Below, one piece after another: positions 8,663-17,213 of a DNA stretch of 64,000 nucleotides. Under the pieces are notes generated by a model. The model ran no database searches. It had not been told where the DNA came from and worked only from the letters and a program-made list of their open reading frames with translations. Both the position numbers and the translations under genes were made by a program. Each line of letters begins with the position of its first letter. Position 1 is the stretch's first letter. Source of the DNA: Pseudomonas sp. MM223. Lineage in GTDB: Bacteria > Pseudomonadota > Gammaproteobacteria > Pseudomonadales > Pseudomonadaceae. Location of the stretch: the NCBI GenBank assembly GCA_947090765.1, contig OX352322.1:3145501-3209500 (forward strand). Reading direction: 5' to 3'.

Positions 8663-9474
8663 AAGCCAAGCCTAGAGCTCTTTGGGATAGGGCTTTGTTT
8701 TGGAGTTATGATCTGCCTGATGTTAGTTCGCAGTCGGCTCCGCGCTTTAGTGTAGAGGATGTTAATCCAGCGCCGAATTATTTTGATGAGGTGTGCCTGG
8801 AGCTTCCTCGGTCGACTGTCAGTTTGCGTGGTGTTGCTGCTCTCGTAGGAGGGGCAACTTTAGTCGTGTCATTTGGAATGGCTATATATCTATATTCGCT
8901 AATGTTGGGCGTTAACTGGTTGCGTGACTGGTTTGCTTGCCTTGTCATGGTACTATTGCCGCCAATCGCCATGTGGGCAATTGCATCCCATGTAAAGATG
9001 GACCTGGTGCTCCCAAGGGACGAACCCATCCGTTTCAACCGCCTTCGCCGAAAAATCTATCTCTACCAATTCAGATTCCACTACATCTACCTTTTCAGCC
9101 GCAAACACTGGGGCGTCAAACCTGTCGCCTACAACTGGGACGACGTAACCGCCGAGGTCTATCGCGTCTATGCCCCCGGCCACGGCGGCCTGATCGAAAA
9201 CGTCATGCTGTCGGTCCGCAATCCTGAAACCAACGAAGTCATCGACCGCGTTTTCTTTACCCATGATCTTTACCACGGTGAGGCCTACTGGGCTATCGCC
9301 CGGCTGTTCATGCAGCAAGGCCCGGAAGCCCTGCCGACATTCGTGCACCCACCCCGCGACTGGAACGATGACGATGGTTTGAGCCACATGCATTGCCTGG
9401 CGCCGAAAGTTCATTGGCCGGAGGACATAGATCGCGAATCCCGTACTGCACCCTCTGAGGGAGAATTCCAATGA
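8659..9474 (+). CDS. DUF6708 membrane protein, candidate immunity or effector partner
   Basis: This 271-residue protein has the DUF6708 layout: an N-terminal cytosolic stretch ending NYFDEVCLELPRSTVSLRG, two membrane helices (about residues 60-83 and 90-111), then a conserved domain with FNRLRRKIYLYQF and WDDVTAEVYRVYAPGHGG. Start is GTG with an excellent upstream AAGGAGG. Bases up to about 8990 are AT-rich like the end of the preceding toxin gene; the rest is GC-rich, so the composition boundary falls inside this gene. Location immediately after a pore-forming effector and two membrane helices suggest immunity, but DUF6708 proteins are poorly characterised, so it could instead aid delivery. 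Confidence 0.7.
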   Translation: MKAKPRALWDRALFWSYDLPDVSSQSAPRFSVEDVNPAPNYFDEVCLELPRSTVSLRGVAALVGGATLVVSFGMAIYLYSLMLGVNWLRDWFACLVMVLLPPIAMWAIASHVKMDLVLPRDEPIRFNRLRRKIYLYQFRFHYIYLFSRKHWGVKPVAYNWDDVTAEVYRVYAPGHGGLIENVMLSVRNPETNEVIDRVFFTHDLYHGEAYWAIARLFMQQGPEALPTFVHPPRDWNDDDGLSHMHCLAPKVHWPEDIDRESRTAPSEGEFQ

Positions 9475-9725
9475 ACCCGGTTGTACTTGTAGGCCACCAA
9501 CACAACTGCCCGCTGCATGGCGTAAACCAGGTAGAGAGCGGCAGTGCTGCCTATACATTCAATGGCAGGCCGGTTGCCAGGGTAGGTGACCGGACCACCT
9601 GTGGTGCAGTGATCGAGAGTGGGGCCGAACATTTCCTGATCGAAGGTGCGGCGGTGGCGCGTAAAGGGGACCGGACGGATCATGGTGGTGTGCTGGAGGA
9701 GGGGGATGCTGGGTGGTTGCTGTAA
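9471..9725 (+). CDS. PAAR-domain T6SS spike-tip protein
   Basis: This 84-residue protein is a minimal PAAR domain: VVLVGHQHNCPLHG at the start, two repeated blocks (NGRPVARVGDRTTCG and EGAAVARKGDRTDHGG) and metal-binding His/Cys positions typical of the zinc-stabilised cone. PAAR proteins sharpen the VgrG tip and can carry effectors; this one has no extension, so effectors must bind non-covalently. Its ATG overlaps the stop of the DUF6708 gene, closing the T6SS operon. A REP-like GC-rich stretch with a short hairpin follows (about 9765-9800). Confidence 0.92.
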   Translation: MNPVVLVGHQHNCPLHGVNQVESGSAAYTFNGRPVARVGDRTTCGAVIESGAEHFLIEGAAVARKGDRTDHGGVLEEGDAGWLL

Positions 9726-9853
9726 GACGGGCTTGTATAACAGACATCGGAGTGGATGGCACGGGCATCGCCCGTGTTCGCGGGCGCGCCCGCTCCCACA
9801 GTGATCGTGCAAGCTTTAAGGCACCATGCAACACAGCGTGAGGCAGTTGTTTT

Positions 9854-10693
9854 TCAGCTACCGGCTGGAGCGTTGATCTGTTTGCCGGGTTTAGCGGCAA
9901 CTTCGAGCGCTTGACCGTCCCTTTGTTTGCCCTGACGGGCCAAGCCTTCAAGCTGTGGTATCAACATACCCTCCGGCAAATGTCGCCAAAACCGCCCAGG
10001 CATGTGCAGGCGCAGGGCATCGGGGTTGAGACGGGCGGGGTTGAAGGTATGGCGGTAATAGGTGCGCCATAGCTCGGCGCCTGGGTCTTCGGCGTTGCGC
10101 GCCCATTGCTGCCAGTGCTCCGGGCATCGGCGTTGGTAATCGAACGCCTGGCCGTCGAAGCGAATGCCATCCTGTGGTGTGGCGATCAACCAGCGCAAAC
10201 GCCCCAGGCGGTCGGCAAAATGTGGGCTGGCACTCTCCAGAATGTCATGCGCCGGTTCGTGGTAGGCCACCAGATCAAGTTGCAGGCGTTCTGCCAACGC
10301 TTCTGGCAGTGGTACAAAGCGCACAAACGCATGCAGGTGATGCGCTTCTCGGGTGACTTGCTTGATGCGCCGTTGCAATTCGCTGCCCAATCGGTCACCC
10401 GCCAGCATGGCCGTGCGGTCACCATGGGCCACCCGCCAGAGCACTTCGTACAGCAGGTTCCAACGTTGCTCGCCATGGTAGCGGGCGGCCTGTTCCAACT
10501 GGTTCAGCAGCGCGGCAGGCACCTTGGCGCGAAAAGGGCCAGGGCCTTCAGGGGGCGATGCAGGCACCGCCAGCAAGTCTGCCATCTGGCCTTGGGACCA
10601 GGTGACTTGCGACGGGTCGATGCCATGCCCCAGCACCACACGGGCCTGATCCCGCCAGGTGGCAAACCGGTCATCGCAGTCGAGTGCAATCAT
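9854..10693 (-). CDS. TIGR03915 family DNA-metabolism protein (DUF4130)
   Basis: This 279-residue protein matches the TIGR03915/DUF4130 family: FATWRDQARVVLGHGIDPSQ near the start, HHLHAFVRFVPLP near the middle, and WRTYYRHTFNPARLNPDALR with HMPGRFWRHLPEG near the end. The family is almost always next to a radical SAM protein of TIGR03916, and in many bacteria is fused to a UdgX-type uracil-DNA-binding domain. Here the protein ends soon after the DUF4130 part, so no UdgX domain is present. ATG 10693 overlaps the stop of the radical SAM gene and is chosen over the GTG at 10699. A role in repair is inferred from family association and the SOS box upstream. Confidence 0.82.
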   Translation of the reverse strand: MIALDCDDRFATWRDQARVVLGHGIDPSQVTWSQGQMADLLAVPASPPEGPGPFRAKVPAALLNQLEQAARYHGEQRWNLLYEVLWRVAHGDRTAMLAGDRLGSELQRRIKQVTREAHHLHAFVRFVPLPEALAERLQLDLVAYHEPAHDILESASPHFADRLGRLRWLIATPQDGIRFDGQAFDYQRRCPEHWQQWARNAEDPGAELWRTYYRHTFNPARLNPDALRLHMPGRFWRHLPEGMLIPQLEGLARQGKQRDGQALEVAAKPGKQINAPAGS

Positions 10694-11911
10694 CCCCACA
10701 ACCCCATCTGCACCGGCGCCTGCGGCTCGCGCAAACGCGCCCGCAGCAAGCCGCTACGCAGCTCGGCCTGGGCGGGGCGGTAATCGCTGGTGACGATGAA
10801 CGGCCGCGCCTTGTCCAACACGCAGCGCAACTGGATCAGGTCGTCATAGCGGATTCGCCGTTCCCGGCGCAGCGCAACCAGGCGCTGCACGCTGCGCAGG
10901 CCAATGCCAGGAATACGCGCCAGCAATGCAGGCTCGGCGCGGTTTACATCCAGCGGGAACACGTCACGGTTTGCCAGCGCCCAGGCCAGCTTGGGGTCGA
11001 TGTCCAGTGCCAGGTTACCGCTCTGGCCCAGCAACTCACCCGCCTTGTAGCCGTAGCCTCGCAGCAGGAAGTCGGCCTGGTACAGGCGGTGCTCGCGCAG
11101 AAGCGGCGGTGCAGCCAGCGGCACGCTGCCCGGGCTGTCGGGGATCGGGCTGAAGGCGGAGTAGTAGACGCGCTTGAGGCCGTAACCCTGGTACAGCGAC
11201 TCGGCATTGTGCAGCAGGGTGCTGTCGTCGGTGCTGTCGGCGCCGACGATGACCTGGGTGCTTTGCCCGGCAGGGGTGAAGCGCGGGGCCTTGGGTTCGT
11301 TGGCCACGGCTTGCTGGCCCTGATGTATCACGCCCATGGCCTGGCGAATGGTATGGGCCTGTTTTTCCGGCGCCAGGCGCTTGAGGCTGGCGTCGGTGGG
11401 CAGTTCGATGTTGACGCTGAGGCGGTCGGCCAGGCGGCCGGCCTCTTCGATCAGCAGCGGGTCGGCATCGGGGATGGTCTTGAGGTGAATGTAGCCGCGG
11501 AAGTTGTGTTCTTCGCGTAACAACCGCGCTACGCGGATCAGTTGCTCCATGGTGTAGTCCGCCGAACGGATGATGCCCGAGCTCGAGGAACAGGCCACTG
11601 ATGCAATTGCGTCGGTAGAAATCCAGGGTCAGGCGTACCACTTCCTCGGGGCTGAAGCGCGCGCGGGGGACGTTGCTGGAACGGCGGTTGACGCAGTACT
11701 GGCAGTCGTACAGGCAGAAGTTGGTCAGTAACACCTTGAGCAGCGACACGCAGCGGCCGTCGGGGGTGTAGCTGTGACAGATGCCCATGCCGTTGGTAGC
11801 GCCCAGGCCATCACCGCCGCGCGAATTGCGCTTGGGCGCACCGCTGCTGGCGCAAGATGCGTCGTACTTGGCGGCGTCGGCAAGGATGCCGAGTTTGGCG
11901 ATGAGTTGCAT
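10690..11911 (-). pseudogene. TIGR03916-type radical SAM DNA modification/repair protein, one +1 frameshift near 11588
   Basis: The N-terminal frame (from ATG 11911) carries the CLYDCQYC cluster motif of radical SAM enzymes and reads correctly to NCISGLFL. A second frame then continues SSGIIRSADYTMEQLIRVAR and runs to a C-terminal helix-hairpin-helix (LLARIPGIGLRSVQRLVALR). On the coding strand the break is CTCGAGCTCG; without the inserted G it reads the expected LFLSSGI. Joined length is about 406 residues, as in the family. The protein should bind a 4Fe-4S cluster and SAM; its substrate is unknown. It is the first gene of an SOS-box operon with the TIGR03915 gene. Sequence error or a recent lesion; both halves remain conserved. 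Confidence 0.85.
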
Positions 11912-11928
11912 GGGGTTGTCTCGCTGTA

Positions 11929-11944
11929 CTGAATATTCATACAG
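11929..11944 (-). promoter_or_regulatory. LexA (SOS) box
   Basis: CTGAATATTCATACAG fits the LexA consensus CTG-N10-CAG with an AT-rich palindromic centre, within the larger near-palindrome TACTGAATATTCATACAGTA. It lies 17 bases upstream of the radical SAM start codon, the expected operator position, and implies DNA-damage induction of the radical SAM/TIGR03915 pair. Confidence 0.75.
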
Positions 11945-12056
11945 TATTTTGAGATGTGACTGATTGCAAGGGGTTGCATGCCAGCCATGCCCGACTAAAT
12001 CCGTCAGCTAAGCTTGTGGCTGGACTTACGGATAGCAGCGAGGCGCGGAAACGGTT

Positions 12057-13634
12057 ATGAAAATCACCCTGAAGCCGGAGTTGGCGCTGGCCGGGCTGGC
12101 CTTGGCCCTTGGCATGGTCAATGCCCAGGCCGCGGAAACCAGGAAGGTCGATGTCATGCTGGTGGGCGGCGGCATCATGAGTTCCACGTTAGCGGTCTGG
12201 CTCAACGAGCTGGAGCCGGGCTGGTCGATGGAGATGGTCGAGCGCCTGGACAAAGTGGCTGAAGAAAGCTCCAACGGCTGGAACAACGCAGGCACCGGCC
12301 ACTCGGCGCTGGCCGAACTCAATTACACCCCGGAAAAAGACGGCAAGATTGACATCAGCAAGGCAGTGGAGATCAACGAGTCGTTCCAGGTCACCCGCCA
12401 GTTCCTGGCCTGGCAGGTGAAGCAGGGGGTGTTGAAGAACCCACATTCATTTATCAACACCACCCCTCACATGAGCTTCGTCTGGGGTGATGACAACATC
12501 CGCTTCCTGAAAAAGCGCTACGAGGCGCTGCAGGCCAGCCCGTTGTTCAAGCCCATGCAGTACTCCGAGGACCCTGAGCAGATCCGCAAGTGGGTACCGT
12601 TGATGATGGAAGGGCGCGATCCCAACCAGAAGCTGGCGGTGACCTGGACGCCGATTGGCACCGATGTCAACTTTGGCGAGATTACCCGGCAGTATGTGGG
12701 CTACCTGCAGACCCGACCAAACTTCGACCTCAAGCTGTCCACCGAAGTGCAGGAAATCACCCGCAACGGTGACGGCTCGTGGCATGTCGAGTACAAAAAC
12801 CTCAAAGATGGCAGCAAGGCGGCCACCGACGCCAAGTTCCTGTTCATTGGTGCCGGCGGTGCGGCGTTACCCCTGTTGCAGAAGTCGGGCATCGATGAAG
12901 CCAAGGATTATGCCGGGTTCCCGGTCGGCGGCTCGTTCCTGGTCACCGACAACCCGGCCATCGCACAGCGCCACATGGCCAAGGCCTATGGCATTGCCGC
13001 CACGGGTGCGCCGCCCATGTCTGTGCCGCACCTCGACACCCGGGTGCTCGATGGCAAGCGCATGATCCTGTTTGGGCCGTTCGCTACGTTCTCGACCAAG
13101 TTCCTCAAGCAAGGCTCTCTGCTCGACCTGCTTGCCAGTACCAGCGTGCACAACGCCTGGCCGATGGTGCGGGTCGGAGTGCGTGAGTTTGACCTGGTGC
13201 AGTACCTGATCGGCCAGGTGCTGCAATCCGACAATGACCGCTTTGAAGCGTTGCGCACGTACTTCCCCGAGGCGAAGAAGGAAGACTGGCGGTTGTGGCA
13301 GGCGGGCCAGCGGGTACAGATCATCAAGAAGGACGAGGCACTCGGGGGTGTGCTCAAGCTCGGTACCGAAGTAGTGACGTCCAAGGACGGCAGCATCGCC
13401 GGCTTGCTGGGGGCCTCACCCGGCGCCTCGACCGCGCCGCCAATCATGCTTGATGTGCTGAACAAGGTGTTCAAGGACAAAGTGGCCTCGCCCGAGTGGC
13501 AGGCGAAGATCAAGCAGATCATCCCGTCCTACGGCATGCGCCTGAATGACCATCCGGACCAGGTACAGAAGGAGTGGGCATATACCAACGAGGTGCTGCA
13601 ACTCGACCCGCCAGCCGGCACCGCTGCGCCCTAG
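12057..13634 (+). CDS. mqo: Malate:quinone oxidoreductase
   Basis: The 525-residue product is a full-length Mqo, the FAD-dependent peripheral membrane enzyme that oxidises malate to oxaloacetate and passes electrons to quinone. It shows the dinucleotide motif [17 protein letters not shown] and the family signature [20 protein letters not shown], plus [15 protein letters not shown]. An N-terminal hydrophobic stretch ending in AQA precedes the FAD fold and looks like a signal peptide or anchor; this is seen in one class of pseudomonad Mqo but not all. The gene stands alone and converges on the glycosyltransferase cluster with 23 bases between stops. Pseudomonads often carry several mqo copies, so this may be a secondary one. 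Confidence 0.93.
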   Translation: MKITLKPELALAGLALALGMVNAQAAETRKVDVMLVGGGIMSSTLAVWLNELEPGWSMEMVERLDKVAEESSNGWNNAGTGHSALAELNYTPEKDGKIDISKAVEINESFQVTRQFLAWQVKQGVLKNPHSFINTTPHMSFVWGDDNIRFLKKRYEALQASPLFKPMQYSEDPEQIRKWVPLMMEGRDPNQKLAVTWTPIGTDVNFGEITRQYVGYLQTRPNFDLKLSTEVQEITRNGDGSWHVEYKNLKDGSKAATDAKFLFIGAGGAALPLLQKSGIDEAKDYAGFPVGGSFLVTDNPAIAQRHMAKAYGIAATGAPPMSVPHLDTRVLDGKRMILFGPFATFSTKFLKQGSLLDLLASTSVHNAWPMVRVGVREFDLVQYLIGQVLQSDNDRFEALRTYFPEAKKEDWRLWQAGQRVQIIKKDEALGGVLKLGTEVVTSKDGSIAGLLGASPGASTAPPIMLDVLNKVFKDKVASPEWQAKIKQIIPSYGMRLNDHPDQVQKEWAYTNEVLQLDPPAGTAAP

Positions 13635-13657
13635 CGCAGCGGTGGGTGGCGCAGGGT

Positions 13658-15188
13658 TTAACGCGCGACGGGCACGTCTGCCCAGGCAAAGCGGTAGACG
13701 TGACCCGGGGGAGTGGCCTGGCACTGGCCGTTGTCGGCATCGGCACCCACCACATACCATTCGGCCCGCGAAGTCTCGCCCAGCTTGCGTGCCTTGTCGG
13801 CACTGAAGCAGCGGCCCAGTTCGGTGGCCGGGATCAGGGCGAAAGCGGTAGGGTTGTGGCGCAGCCAGTAAGCCGCTGCATCCGCCTTGGATTGGCCGGT
13901 AAAACCGAAATGCACGATAGGTTGCCGGGCAAACAGCCAATGCCCTTCGCGCCAGTTGACCAGCACCAGCTCGGCGCCGCCGGTGGCGCGCGCCGCTTCG
14001 CTCATCAGCGTCTCATGCGGGTTGCGGCCCTCCTTCAGCGGCTCGACAAAGCCGCGGGTGAACCACAGCGCAAACCATATCAGGGCTACGGCGATGAAGG
14101 CTTTGCGCCAGGCCGGCCGGCCCAGCAGCCAGCGTTTGAGCAGCCACGGTATCAGCGGGGCAATGGCCAGGACCAGGCCCGGCAACGCTGGGAAGATGTA
14201 CAGCTTGCGCTTGCCACTGCTGAGGCTGAAAAACAGCAGCACCAAGGCCACCCAACCGAGCAGCAGCAAGAAGCGCCCGTCACGCTTTTGCAACTGGCGT
14301 CGCCAGGCCGGTACCAGCCAGGGCAGAGTCAGCACCAGCGGTAGCCAGTATTTGGGAATGACCTTGACGAAGAAGTACCAGAATGGCTCGCGATGGTCCC
14401 AGGCATTGGTATAGCGGCTGGCGGTCTGGCGCAGCAGGATTTCTTTGAGGTAGGCCAGGCTCCGCTGCGCCACCGCCCTGGGCGATCGATACCAGCAGGG
14501 GTGCAAGCCACACCGCGCAACCGGCCAGCAGGCAAAGTAGCCCAAGGCTCCAGCGCCAGCCCTGGCCTGGCATGGCCACAACGCCGTGCCAGCGCTGGCG
14601 CACCGCCCAGGCATAGGGCAGCAGCATAAGCGCCGGGACAAAGCCCACACCCTTGCTGATGATGCCCAGCCCCATGGCCGCACAGGCCAGGTAAAACCAG
14701 CCCCACGCCGGCCCCAGTAGCAGGTGGCGCACCATGCCGTAGAAACCCAGCGCCACCCACAGGCACAGGAAGCTGTCGATCTGCCCGGTGCGCAGGATGC
14801 TGTAGCTCTGGTAGGTGGCCAGGAACAGCAACGCGGCGATCACGCCGATGCGCCGGTTCCATAGGCGCCGCCCCAGGTCATGCAGCACCCAGGTGATGGT
14901 TGCCGCCGACATAAGCCCTGGCAGGTAGAGGGCGACCTTGGGCGAGCCGGTCAGCTGGCTGAACAGCGCCACCGTCCACATGAACAGCGGCGGCTTGTCG
15001 CCGTAGATTTCTGCTGCCCGGTGGGGGATGAACCAGTTGCCGCTTTGCAGCATTTCCAGGGCCACGCCCAGAAAGCGCTCTTCATCCACATTCATCGGCT
15101 GTCGCCAGCCGATACCTGCGCCCACCAACAATATGGCGAGGGCAATCAGGGCCAGGCGTTCGGCCCCAAGCGTCTTGAACCTGGGCAA
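13658..15188 (-). pseudogene. GT39 (ArnT-like) membrane glycosyltransferase, one frameshift near 14480
   Basis: The N-terminal frame (from 15188) has the GT-C pattern NVDEERFLGVALEMLQSGNW, an acidic first loop followed by IYGDKPPLFMW, then many membrane helices to VWLAPLLVSIA. The reading frame then changes and continues AVAQRSLAYLKEILLRQTAS and NAWDHREPFWYF, with further helices and a soluble C-terminal domain. Total length is about 510 residues. The start is TTG, preceded by AAGGA at good spacing; ATG is not available in frame. Family members transfer sugars from polyprenyl-phosphate carriers to lipid A or glycans in the periplasm. It is the terminal transferase of the five-gene cluster. 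The break lies at CGCCCAGGGCGG (net +1), not at an AGCT site. Confidence 0.8.
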
Positions 15189-15191
15189 GGG

Positions 15192-15464
15192 TTATTCCTT
15201 TTGTTCCTGGTTGCGGGCGATCAGTTGCAGGTTGCGCAGGTAGACCAGAAAGCCGAAGCTCTGGCCGATGATGAATACCGGGTCCTGGCGGTAGATGGCG
15301 TAGGTCAGCAGCAGCGCACTGCCGAGCATGCTCAGGTACCAGAAACCCACCGGGATCACGCTGCGGCGTTTGAACTCGCTGTAAAGCCACTGCAGCACGA
15401 AGCGCCCGGTGAACACCGCCTGGCCGGCAAAGCCGATGATCAGCCACAGGGTTTCGCGGGTCAT
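15192..15464 (-). CDS. Lipid-A-disaccharide synthase N-terminal domain (LAB_N) small membrane protein
   Basis: This 90-residue protein consists of a LAB_N domain: FAGQAVFTGRFVLQWLYSE followed by VIPVGFWYLSMLGSALLL and YRDPVF/FIIGQSFGFLVYLRNLQLI-type helices, three membrane segments in total. LAB_N occurs at the N-terminus of some LpxB proteins and as free-standing proteins in lipid A modification clusters; its biochemical role is not established. ATG 15464 overlaps the stop of the GT2 gene (ATGA). By position it could partner the GT2 enzyme at the inner membrane or help present the polyprenyl-linked sugar. Confidence 0.85.
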   Translation of the reverse strand: MTRETLWLIIGFAGQAVFTGRFVLQWLYSEFKRRSVIPVGFWYLSMLGSALLLTYAIYRQDPVFIIGQSFGFLVYLRNLQLIARNQEQKE

Positions 15465-16204
15465 CCTTCGAGCTCCTGCGGGTGACTGTGCAGGCGCGTG
15501 CGACGGATCAGCCACCACACCCCAAACAAGTCGAGGATACCGACCAGGGCGCGGTCCAGGTTGCCGTACTTGGACACCCCGGCATTGCGTGGCCGGTGGT
15601 TGACCGGGTGCACCAGCATGTGGCCGTTGTGGCGCAGGATCAGCGCCGGGATGAAGCGGTGCATGTGGTCGAAATAGGGCAGGCGCAGGAACGCTGCGCG
15701 CTCGATCAACTTCAGCCCGCAGCCGGTGTCTGGCGTGGCGTCCTTGAGCAGGCGGCTGCGCAGGCCATTGGCAAAGCGCGAAGCCCAGCGCTTGCTGGCG
15801 CTGTCACGCCGGTTGACCCGGTGCCCGGCGACCAGTTTTACGCCGCCTGCCAAGGCCTGGTGAGTGCGCACCAGGGCCAGCATGCCAGGTATGTCTGCCG
15901 GGTCGTTCTGGCCATCGCCGTCGAGGGTGGCCAGCCAGTGGCCGCGGGCCGCCTGCGCGGCATGCCAAAGCGAGGTGCTCTGGCCCAGCGAGCGCGCGTG
16001 ACGCAGTATGCGCAGTTGCGCGTAACCCTGGCTTTTCAGTTGCTGCAGTACGCTGAGGGTACGATCGCTACTGCCGTCGTCGACCACCAGCACTTCATAG
16101 TTTTCGGCCGCCAGCGCGGCGCGGATCTCCATCAACAGTGATGGCAGGTTGTCGACCTCGTTCTTGGCGGGGATCAGTACCGAGAGGTCAAGTGGATCTG
16201 TCAT
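15461..16204 (-). CDS. GT2 glycosyltransferase (polyprenyl-phosphate glycosyltransferase, DPM1/ArnC/RgtE-like)
   Basis: The 247-residue enzyme has a GT-A fold: LSVLIPAKNEVDNLPSLL at the N-terminus, VVDDGSSDRT for nucleotide binding and LDGDGQNDP as the metal/donor loop. The segment HRVNRRDSASKRWASRFAN is typical of dolichol-phosphate-mannose-synthase-like members. It lacks the two C-terminal membrane helices of ArnC; only a short hydrophobic stretch (VGILDLFGVWWLI) is present, so the adjacent LAB_N protein may supply membrane attachment (inference). It should transfer a sugar from a UDP donor to undecaprenyl phosphate for use by the GT39 enzyme. ATG 16204 is the first start giving the conserved N-terminus. 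Confidence 0.87.
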   Translation of the reverse strand: MTDPLDLSVLIPAKNEVDNLPSLLMEIRAALAAENYEVLVVDDGSSDRTLSVLQQLKSQGYAQLRILRHARSLGQSTSLWHAAQAARGHWLATLDGDGQNDPADIPGMLALVRTHQALAGGVKLVAGHRVNRRDSASKRWASRFANGLRSRLLKDATPDTGCGLKLIERAAFLRLPYFDHMHRFIPALILRHNGHMLVHPVNHRPRNAGVSKYGNLDRALVGILDLFGVWWLIRRTRLHSHPQELEG

Positions 16205-16238
16205 GAGGCTACCTGTGGTCTTGTTGTGAGTACGCGGC

Positions 16239-17213
16239 TCAAACCCGGTAGAAATCCCGGTACCAGCCAACGAAAGCGTTAACGCCGTCTTCCAGCGATG
16301 TGCCTGGGGTGAAGTTGATCCAGCGCGCCAGCGAGCCCACATCGGCCCAGGTCTCCAGCACGTCTCCCGCTTGCAGGGGCAGGTAGTCGCGCTGGGCCTT
16401 GATGCCCAGGGCGTCCTCCAGGCACTCGACGAAATGCAGCAGGCGCACGGGCTGGCCGCGGCCGATGTTGAACAGCTGGCAGGGCGCTTGCCCCTGGGCA
16501 GGCTGTGGTGGCTTCAGGCGCAGGCGCAGGATGCTTTCGACAATGTCGTCGATATAGGTGAAGTCGCGCCCCATCAGGCCGTTGTTGTAAATCTCGATCG
16601 GGCGGCCTTCGAGCATGGCGCGGGTGAACTTGAACAGCGCCATGTCAGGGCGCCCCCAAGGGCCGTAGACAGTGAAAAAGCGCAAACCCGTGGTCGGTAA
16701 CCGATACAGGTGCGCATAGCTGTGCGCCATCAGTTCATTGGCGCGCTTGCTGGCGGCATAAAGCGACACCGGTTGCTCGACCGGGTCGTCGACGCTGAAC
16801 GGCAGCTTGGCGTTGGCACCGTACACCGAGCTGCTGGAGGCGTAGATCAAGTGGCGCGGCGGCTGTTGGCGGCAGGCTTCGAGCATGTTGAGGAAACCGA
16901 CCAGGTTGGCCTGGCCATAGGCGCCGGGGTTGTCCAGCGAATAGCGCACGCCGGCCTGGGCCGCCAGGTGGATCACTTCACTGAACGCCTGCCCGGTGAA
17001 CAGCTGTTGCAGGTCGGCGCTGTTGGCGATGTCGAGGGGCTGGAAGCGGAAATTGGCGAAGCCGGACAGCTGTTGCAGGCGTGCCCGTTTCAGCTCGACG
17101 CTGTAGTAGGCATTGAGGTTGTCGATGCCGACCACCTCGATACCCGCCTCGCACAAACGGCGCGCGACGTGGAAGCCGATAAAGCCGGCCACACCGGTAA
17201 TCAGTACGGGCAT
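16239..17213 (-). CDS. NAD-dependent UDP-uronate 4-epimerase-like sugar epimerase
   Basis: This 324-residue short-chain dehydrogenase/epimerase has the NAD motif GVAGFIGFHVARRL at residues 6-19, the active-site SLYAASKRANE (YxxxK) and GRDFTYIDDIVE typical of UDP-glucuronate 4-epimerases; IDNLNAYYSVELKRARL is also a signature of that subfamily. It should interconvert UDP-glucuronate and UDP-galacturonate. Directly upstream in the operon is ugd, which makes UDP-glucuronate; the ugd stop lies 13 bases inside this gene. The pairing gives a two-step route from UDP-glucose to UDP-galacturonate. Substrate inferred from motifs and context. Confidence 0.87.
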   Translation of the reverse strand: MPVLITGVAGFIGFHVARRLCEAGIEVVGIDNLNAYYSVELKRARLQQLSGFANFRFQPLDIANSADLQQLFTGQAFSEVIHLAAQAGVRYSLDNPGAYGQANLVGFLNMLEACRQQPPRHLIYASSSSVYGANAKLPFSVDDPVEQPVSLYAASKRANELMAHSYAHLYRLPTTGLRFFTVYGPWGRPDMALFKFTRAMLEGRPIEIYNNGLMGRDFTYIDDIVESILRLRLKPPQPAQGQAPCQLFNIGRGQPVRLLHFVECLEDALGIKAQRDYLPLQAGDVLETWADVGSLARWINFTPGTSLEDGVNAFVGWYRDFYRV

